The notes beneath the pieces are model-generated. The model did no database searches and was not told the DNA's origin. It saw only the letters and a list, made by a program, of their open reading frames with translations. Shown here piece by piece: positions 31,948 through 36,300 of a stretch of DNA of 36,300 nt. The stretch is from CAYGJN01 sp964350135 (lineage in GTDB: Bacteria > Bdellovibrionota > Bacteriovoracia > Bacteriovoracales > Bacteriovoracaceae). The stretch is taken from the NCBI GenBank assembly GCA_964350135.1, contig CAYGJN010000009.1:1-36300 (forward strand). Direction: 5' to 3'. A program made the translations under genes and the position numbers. Every line of letters begins with the position of its first letter. The stretch's first letter is position 1.

Positions 31948-32020
31948 GCTGAAAGCCCCTATTAATGGGGTTCCATTTTTCGCAGGGGTCAAAAACTCGA
32001 CAGGTTCGCATGTTTGGCAG

Positions 32021-34744
32021 TCAGAATTCTGAAGAAAAATTAAGGAGGATCTGATCTTCTTGATCCTCACCACTGGTAGCCGATGAAAATAGTCCATCTA
32101 TATTTAGATCACTTAGATAAAAAAGTCTCATTTTTGTTCTGAAGCCAGCAAAAATAGAGTGAGCATAAGTATCAGTCTTAGTTTTTGCATTAATAATAAC
32201 CCGGTCCCCCCTAATATAGTCTGAACCTAATAAAGGGCCTATCTCCTTAAACTGAAAAGGAATAAAACCTCTCTGTCTATAAGGACTAAATAGTCTGTAA
32301 TAAAATTGTGAACCAAAAGAGTAAAGAGTATTTCCGTAAACAGAAGAATAAGTTAAACCATGAAAGTCATGGTAGTTACTCTCAGTTGCATCACTTGAGA
32401 ATCCACCTCCATAAACGACACCGCTTACTAGATCATCCTTAAATAGCCTTGAGTAAGCTCCACTAAACTCTGCCCTAAATGAATTTGTAAAGTTGAAACC
32501 AAATCCAATAGCACCTTGATATCTCCAATGAGAGTTAAACTCTTCATCTAGACGAAAGTGGGCCACATTAAACTTATGATAAAAGTGATTTAAAAACTGA
32601 TGCTTTCTAGGTTTTACATAACGAAAAAGCCAAGAGCTCCTATAAAGCTCAGCCTTTCTTTCACTTAAGAAATCTTCTTCATTAATATTTAAAAAACTAA
32701 ACTGAGAAGTCATATACCATTTCTGACCAACCCATTGTTTTCCAACAAATACAGATGAGTACTTTTGCTCTGAAACCTTTGAACTAACAGAGTTCTCAGA
32801 AAAAGATTCACTATAAGCTCCTCCAAGAAAAAAATATCTTGGAGACCAGGTATAACTAACTTGAGGAGCAGTTTTATTAATTGTTGTGTACTGATCAACA
32901 CCCAAGTTTAGGGTATGAATTTGGCGTGGGTCACTTAATGCTGTTCTTATAAATGTATAAGAAGTGCTATCTGTCACAGAAAAAAATAGGAACCAATAAC
33001 GAGGAATAAAATGTGACAGTTTTGGATATGAGTCCGTTTCTTTGGGTTCAATCAACAGCTCTTCACTTTTAAACTCTGGGGCATCTTTTTTAATTTCAAC
33101 TGAAAGTCTATTTTTAAAATGATCTCTACAGTCTTTGAAAAAATCAATCCCATAAGTTTTTAAGACAAAAAGCTCATCTCTACTTAGTGTTGCTAAAAGA
33201 ACTTTACGATGCTTAACAGCTGGACCACTTTCTAAAACAAGGTTTTGTCCCTCGAGCATCACAATATCTTGGCCGCAGCTTCCAACAGGTTGAAATGGCA
33301 TCTCCTGTGATGAATGAATCGTTTTAGATCTTAATGTATTAGGATCAAGAGATAATATATAGGATTTTTTATAATTAGATTGAGCATACTTAAAAACAAT
33401 TTTATTGCCAATTTTTTTAGGAAAATTAATCCACCCACCATCTGGAAAATTAATCTCCTTCCCATTACTATTTTTAATATTCCACTTAAATTTGTCATAA
33501 TGAAAACTTACTTTGGTACCTGCAATATTAAACTCATACTCAGCAATATTTTTTGAGACAAGCTCAAGTTTATCCCATTCTATTTTATAAAGCTTTCTCT
33601 CTCCTCTTTCATCAAGACCAGCGTAGGTTTTTATATAAACTTCATCAGAGACATCAATGGATTGAATAGACTCCTTCAAGGAAAGACTACTGAACTCTTT
33701 ATTGGAAAGCTCATGAATACCAATGAATTCTTCAAAATCGAAATAATAGACATAGTAAAGTGTTCCATGTTTTAACCCCACCCCTTTACTCCAATCAATA
33801 TTTTCATAAAAAGGAATTAAGGTTTTGGACCTACCATAGTTAATTTCTTCATATTTTTGAGTAAAACTTATTTTGAACATTTCAAAAAGTGGCTCGGCAC
33901 GAGAATCAAAACAAGCTTTAAATGAGTCTGTTAAATAAAAAGGCAAAGAATTAGCATTTTCTTTTATCAAACAGCGAATGCTCCCTGGTTTTAGATCTTC
34001 TAAAAACTTCATGAAAAATGAGCCTACCCAATATGGGTAACTACCAAATGGATAATCTCCAGGAGAATCAAGGCAGCCTATATTGTCACAAAACTTGCCT
34101 TTACCAGCGCTCTTAATTTTCTCATACAACTGATGTTCTAAAAGTTTAGATTTTAACCGCCCAAAATCTGTAAACTCGCTCTCGGCCCAGACTGCAATTC
34201 CTTCTGAAAACCATCTTGGAACAATTGCTCCTGGTTTAATAATTGAGCCAAAGATTGTTCTAAGAAAAGAGAAAAAACCTTCTGTTTGATCCATATGAAT
34301 TATATGAACAAGTTCATGGAGTATAAGAATTTTAAACCAATCTGTACTTATGGTCAGACTTCCATGGTCTAAAGGTGGAAAGTCATAGAGATGAATTAAA
34401 TTATAGGGAATTGGTGCTGCACTTCCGTTAGCTATATTACTTCGTGTATCTAAGTAAAAGTGAACTTTAGTACTGGGGGCGTACTGAAAGTAATTGAGCA
34501 TTTTTATCGACTCTTTAGATTTCACTATGGCCGATACTAGATTCATTTGGGCCTCCCTACCTTTGTGCCCATGAATTTCGTAGTGAAGAGTCCCATAATT
34601 AAATTTTATCTCATCTTGAATGCTTATATCCGCTGCTAGGGCAATACGTGAAAACAAAGGAAAGAGAAGTATAAAGAGGAAAATGAATATCCGTATCCAT
34701 AATGTTCTAGAATTTTCCGTTTGTAGACGATTCACAAGTAGCAT
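32021..34744 (-). CDS. Outer-membrane-type zinc metallopeptidase (gluzincin, MA clan) with C-terminal barrel-like region
   Basis: 907 aa. A signal peptide (IFIFLFILLFPLFSRIALAA, residues about 19-38) is followed by a peptidase domain: LHELVHIIH (143-147, zinc His pair and Glu) and WFSEGIAVWAESEF (Glu181, third ligand), as in MA-clan membrane peptidases. The middle is propeller-like, with repeated strands of the type ELSNKEFSSLSLKESIQSID. The last about 330 residues have alternating beta strands and end in Phe (NFSSEF), typical of outer-membrane barrels. GTG 34735 is the better start: AAGGA lies 9 nt ahead, versus directly adjacent to ATG 34744. It is divergent from pal. It may act on envelope or prey surface proteins (inference). 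Confidence 0.75.
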   Translation of the reverse strand: MLLVNRLQTENSRTLWIRIFIFLFILLFPLFSRIALAADISIQDEIKFNYGTLHYEIHGHKGREAQMNLVSAIVKSKESIKMLNYFQYAPSTKVHFYLDTRSNIANGSAAPIPYNLIHLYDFPPLDHGSLTISTDWFKILILHELVHIIHMDQTEGFFSFLRTIFGSIIKPGAIVPRWFSEGIAVWAESEFTDFGRLKSKLLEHQLYEKIKSAGKGKFCDNIGCLDSPGDYPFGSYPYWVGSFFMKFLEDLKPGSIRCLIKENANSLPFYLTDSFKACFDSRAEPLFEMFKISFTQKYEEINYGRSKTLIPFYENIDWSKGVGLKHGTLYYVYYFDFEEFIGIHELSNKEFSSLSLKESIQSIDVSDEVYIKTYAGLDERGERKLYKIEWDKLELVSKNIAEYEFNIAGTKVSFHYDKFKWNIKNSNGKEINFPDGGWINFPKKIGNKIVFKYAQSNYKKSYILSLDPNTLRSKTIHSSQEMPFQPVGSCGQDIVMLEGQNLVLESGPAVKHRKVLLATLSRDELFVLKTYGIDFFKDCRDHFKNRLSVEIKKDAPEFKSEELLIEPKETDSYPKLSHFIPRYWFLFFSVTDSTSYTFIRTALSDPRQIHTLNLGVDQYTTINKTAPQVSYTWSPRYFFLGGAYSESFSENSVSSKVSEQKYSSVFVGKQWVGQKWYMTSQFSFLNINEEDFLSERKAELYRSSWLFRYVKPRKHQFLNHFYHKFNVAHFRLDEEFNSHWRYQGAIGFGFNFTNSFRAEFSGAYSRLFKDDLVSGVVYGGGFSSDATESNYHDFHGLTYSSVYGNTLYSFGSQFYYRLFSPYRQRGFIPFQFKEIGPLLGSDYIRGDRVIINAKTKTDTYAHSIFAGFRTKMRLFYLSDLNIDGLFSSATSGEDQEDQILLNFSSEF

Positions 34745-34763
34745 TCCTTACTAAAGGGTAAAA

Positions 34764-34827
34764 AATATTAGACCTAGGAAAGAGGGTGCAATTATATTAA
34801 AATGCTAGGTGAACATTAGCTAATATT
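34764..34827. repeat. Nested inverted repeats in the pal / peptidase divergent region
   Basis: AATATTAG (34764-34771) with CTAATATT (34820-34827), and inside them ACCTAG (34772-34777) with CTAGGT (34805-34810). It is a possible operator or promoter-region dyad between the two divergent genes. Confidence 0.35.
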
Positions 34828-34858
34828 TTCTTGTAGTTAAGACCATAAAGGAGAATCC

Positions 34859-35374
34859 ATGAGATTTTTTACCCAGCGCGCAATTTTTTTAACATTATTA
34901 TTTTCTTCCCTTGCTTTTGTAGGTTGTGGAAGCTCTAAGAAAAAGAAAACGGACTACAATCAGCAAGCTGCCGAATCAGCTCAGTCAAACACTGGTTCTT
35001 CTTTTGAAGTAAACGGTGATAGTGATTCAGGGAGTGCAGGATCACTTCGCACAGTTTATTTTGATTACAACTCTTCTCTTCTTACTCGTTATGGAAAAGA
35101 AGCACTTGAAAGTAATGCTGAATTTCTTCTGAATAACAAAGGCACATCTGTTCAAATTGAAGGTCATTGTGATGAAAGAGGTGGCGTAGAGTACAACCTT
35201 GCTCTCGGTGAAAGAAGAGCTCGTTCAGTGAAAAACTATTTGGCAACTTTAGGCGTTCCAACTTCAAGTCTCTCAACAATTTCTTATGGAAAAGAAAGAC
35301 CTGTTGCTTACGGACATGATGAAGACTCTTGGGCCAAGAATAGAAGGGCCAATTTCGTTATCGTTTCCAAATAG
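34859..35374 (+). CDS. pal: Peptidoglycan-associated lipoprotein Pal
   Basis: Pal anchors the outer membrane to peptidoglycan and works with TolB during division. The 171-aa product has a lipoprotein signal (LFSSLAFVGCGSS, lipobox FVGC), a Ser/Gly/Asp-rich linker and an OmpA-C domain: VYFDYNSSLLTRYGKEALES, VQIEGHCDERGGVEYNLALG (the DERG/EYN motif) and ERRARSVKNYL, ending RRANFVIV. AAGGAG lies 8 nt before the ATG. It starts the run pal - lipoprotein - cpoB; the tolQRAB genes are not in the window. Confidence 0.96.
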   Translation: MRFFTQRAIFLTLLFSSLAFVGCGSSKKKKTDYNQQAAESAQSNTGSSFEVNGDSDSGSAGSLRTVYFDYNSSLLTRYGKEALESNAEFLLNNKGTSVQIEGHCDERGGVEYNLALGERRARSVKNYLATLGVPTSSLSTISYGKERPVAYGHDEDSWAKNRRANFVIVSK

Positions 35375-35384
35375 GACTTGGTAA

Positions 35385-35690
35385 TTGAAACATTTTTTTT
35401 TACCTATACTTTTATTAAGTTTGTTAGGCGGGTGTGGCTTTGCTGTTACTCGCCCCAAGCTTGAAATCCAAATTGCTGCGGCAGCTTTTTTAGCGGCCAA
35501 AGATGTTCAGGCCCAAAAGTATGGACCAAATCTATATAGAAAAGCAGAGTTTTATTATTTAAAAGCAAAAAGTGCTTATAAACGAAAGTATTTTAACCAA
35601 GCTTTAAAATATGCAAAACTCTCACAAAAATTCTCCGAAAAAGCAGAGCTTATAGCTTCTGTTAAAAGAGCTGAAGAGTCTGTACAATGA
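35385..35690 (+). CDS. DUF4398-type lipoprotein
   Basis: 101 aa from TTG 35385, supported by AGGA 8 nt upstream. The N-terminus KHFFLPILLLSLLGGCGF has a lipobox (LGGC). The remainder is helical and Ala-rich with AAKDVQAQKYGPNLYRKAEF and KRKYFNQALKYAKLSQKF, the pattern of DUF4398 proteins, which often accompany OmpA/Pal. It lies 10 nt after pal and its TGA overlaps the next ATG (ATGA), so it is in one operon with pal and cpoB. Confidence 0.75.
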   Translation: MKHFFLPILLLSLLGGCGFAVTRPKLEIQIAAAAFLAAKDVQAQKYGPNLYRKAEFYYLKAKSAYKRKYFNQALKYAKLSQKFSEKAELIASVKRAEESVQ

Positions 35691-36300
35691 AAAACAAAAA
35701 TCTTATTACCCTCGTTGCCTTCTCACTTTTTCTTTTCTCCTGCAAGACATCTGAAGATATCAGAAAAGAGCAATTATTAGATACTGTCTCTGTGCAAATA
35801 ACTAATCATCAAAAACAATTAGCTGATAATTCATACAAAATTCAAGAAATGGATCAAAGGGTTAATCAAGTCTACGGACAACTTGAAGAAACTCAACATG
35901 AAAAGAAAAAAGAAATCTTAGAAAAAGAACAAGAACGAGTAAGAACACTTTCTGAGGTAACGGATAGACTTTCTGGTCTTGAAAAAAGGTTGGTTAAATT
36001 AGAAGAAAGCTTAGGAAATCAAAAAAAGTTTATTGAAGATGCCACTGATACTTTAAAGTCATTACGAAAGCCACAAGCAAGCTCCGATGATTACTTAAAA
36101 GGCATGAGAGAGTACAAAAAGAAAAATTATAAATCAGCCTTCTCTCTTTTAGAGCCACTTCTAAGTGAGAAGAAAACATCAAGTGTTAGAAAAGTTCGCA
36201 TTAAACATGTTTTAGGGATTATCTCATATCAACAAAAAAATTATGACAAAGCACTTATCTATTTAAGTAAGATTTACACAAAGTACCCTAGGTCATCAAA
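35687..36300 (+). CDS. cpoB: CpoB/YbgF-like lipoprotein (partial, runs off the window)
   Basis: ATG 35687 overlaps the previous stop. The 204 codons seen encode a lipoprotein signal (FSLFLFSCKTS, lipobox LFSC), an Arg/Lys/Glu-rich coiled coil (about 30-125, e.g. RVRTLSEVTDRLSGLEKRLV) and the start of TPR repeats (DDYLKGMREYKKKNYKSAFS and HVLGIISYQQKNYDKALIYL). This domain order and its place after pal match CpoB/YbgF, which coordinates Tol-Pal with peptidoglycan synthesis. E. coli CpoB is a soluble periplasmic protein; the lipobox here is a difference. The C-terminus is missing. Confidence 0.85.
   Translation, partial: MKNKNLITLVAFSLFLFSCKTSEDIRKEQLLDTVSVQITNHQKQLADNSYKIQEMDQRVNQVYGQLEETQHEKKKEILEKEQERVRTLSEVTDRLSGLEKRLVKLEESLGNQKKFIEDATDTLKSLRKPQASSDDYLKGMREYKKKNYKSAFSLLEPLLSEKKTSSVRKVRIKHVLGIISYQQKNYDKALIYLSKIYTKYPRSS

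Larger units (their letters stand above)
31581..32020. other. 440-bp intergenic region
   Basis: No protein gene is credible here. 31581-31800 is AT-rich with small weak hairpins (for example GCTATT/AATAGC, about 31757-31782) and nothing else recognisable. From 31818 rightwards it holds the terminator, a probable small RNA and a sigma54 promoter on the minus strand, with dyads upstream. It separates the arginase-family gene from the end of the peptidase gene. Confidence 0.7.

Noticed and set aside
31805..32032. Open frame(s) of about 75-80 codons on both strands in the 440-bp gap
   Set aside because: They run through the terminator, the sRNA and the sigma54 promoter and look like no known protein; no Shine-Dalgarno.
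1..36300. CRISPR array, transposase, integrase, tRNA or rRNA genes
   Set aside because: None seen on reading both strands; no spaced direct repeats, no terminal repeats with a recombinase, no cloverleaf with a TTCGA arm.

Overview
The window is AT-rich and densely coded on both strands. It looks like a predatory or near-predatory member of the Bdellovibrionota, probably the Bacteriovorax/Halobacteriovorax side. The hints are a short flagellin, a CarD/CdnL homologue, three decayed HD-GYP proteins, a GYF_2 membrane protein, a secreted nuclease and an outer-membrane metallopeptidase, and a pal - DUF4398 lipoprotein - cpoB cluster. The lineage call is inference from gene content. No tRNA, rRNA, IS element, prophage or CRISPR array was seen.

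Layout. 1-4070 (minus): a TPR/winged-helix regulator and a RimI-like acetyltransferase, then rimP-nusA-infB (infB interrupted by a stop near the window edge). A promoter and a leader terminator sit directly ahead of rimP. 4334-9235: ddl, a degenerate HD-GYP protein, a small ExoX-C-like protein, a Nudix/metallo-beta-lactamase fusion (minus), and 4-hydroxyphenylpyruvate dioxygenase. 9293-13155 (minus): a secreted EEP-fold nuclease, flagellin with a sigma28-type promoter, and an HD-GYP protein with GFP instead of GYP. 13331-17997 (plus): a four-gene operon of a 910-aa repeat protein with a pseudo-receiver, an HD-GYP-like protein with HE for HD, a CheY-like protein missing its switch Thr, and a small protein that may be a decayed Hpt domain. 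This is the best candidate for an undescribed signalling system. 18010-25823: an LpxH-like phosphoesterase, a metallopeptidase, a uvrB-gltX operon, two lipoproteins and carD. 25978-30560: PAP2, sucC-sucD-ndk with a leader terminator, and a GYF_2 protein. 30660-36300: an arginase-family hydrolase, a 440-bp gap holding a strong sigma54 promoter and a probable small RNA, the peptidase-barrel protein, and pal-lipoprotein-cpoB running off the window.

Regulatory themes. (1) A (G/T)CCGATAA box, the sigma28 -10 consensus, lies 6-8 bp before the ATG of three genes that lack a Shine-Dalgarno, suggesting leaderless mRNAs that may be co-regulated with flagellin. (2) Two housekeeping operons (rimP-nusA-infB and sucCD-ndk) have an intrinsic terminator abutting the first start codon or Shine-Dalgarno, which suggests attenuation. 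(3) A sigma54 promoter drives an ~80-nt RNA with a GGA-loop hairpin and its own terminator. All boundaries and functions are read from sequence by eye; no database search was run.
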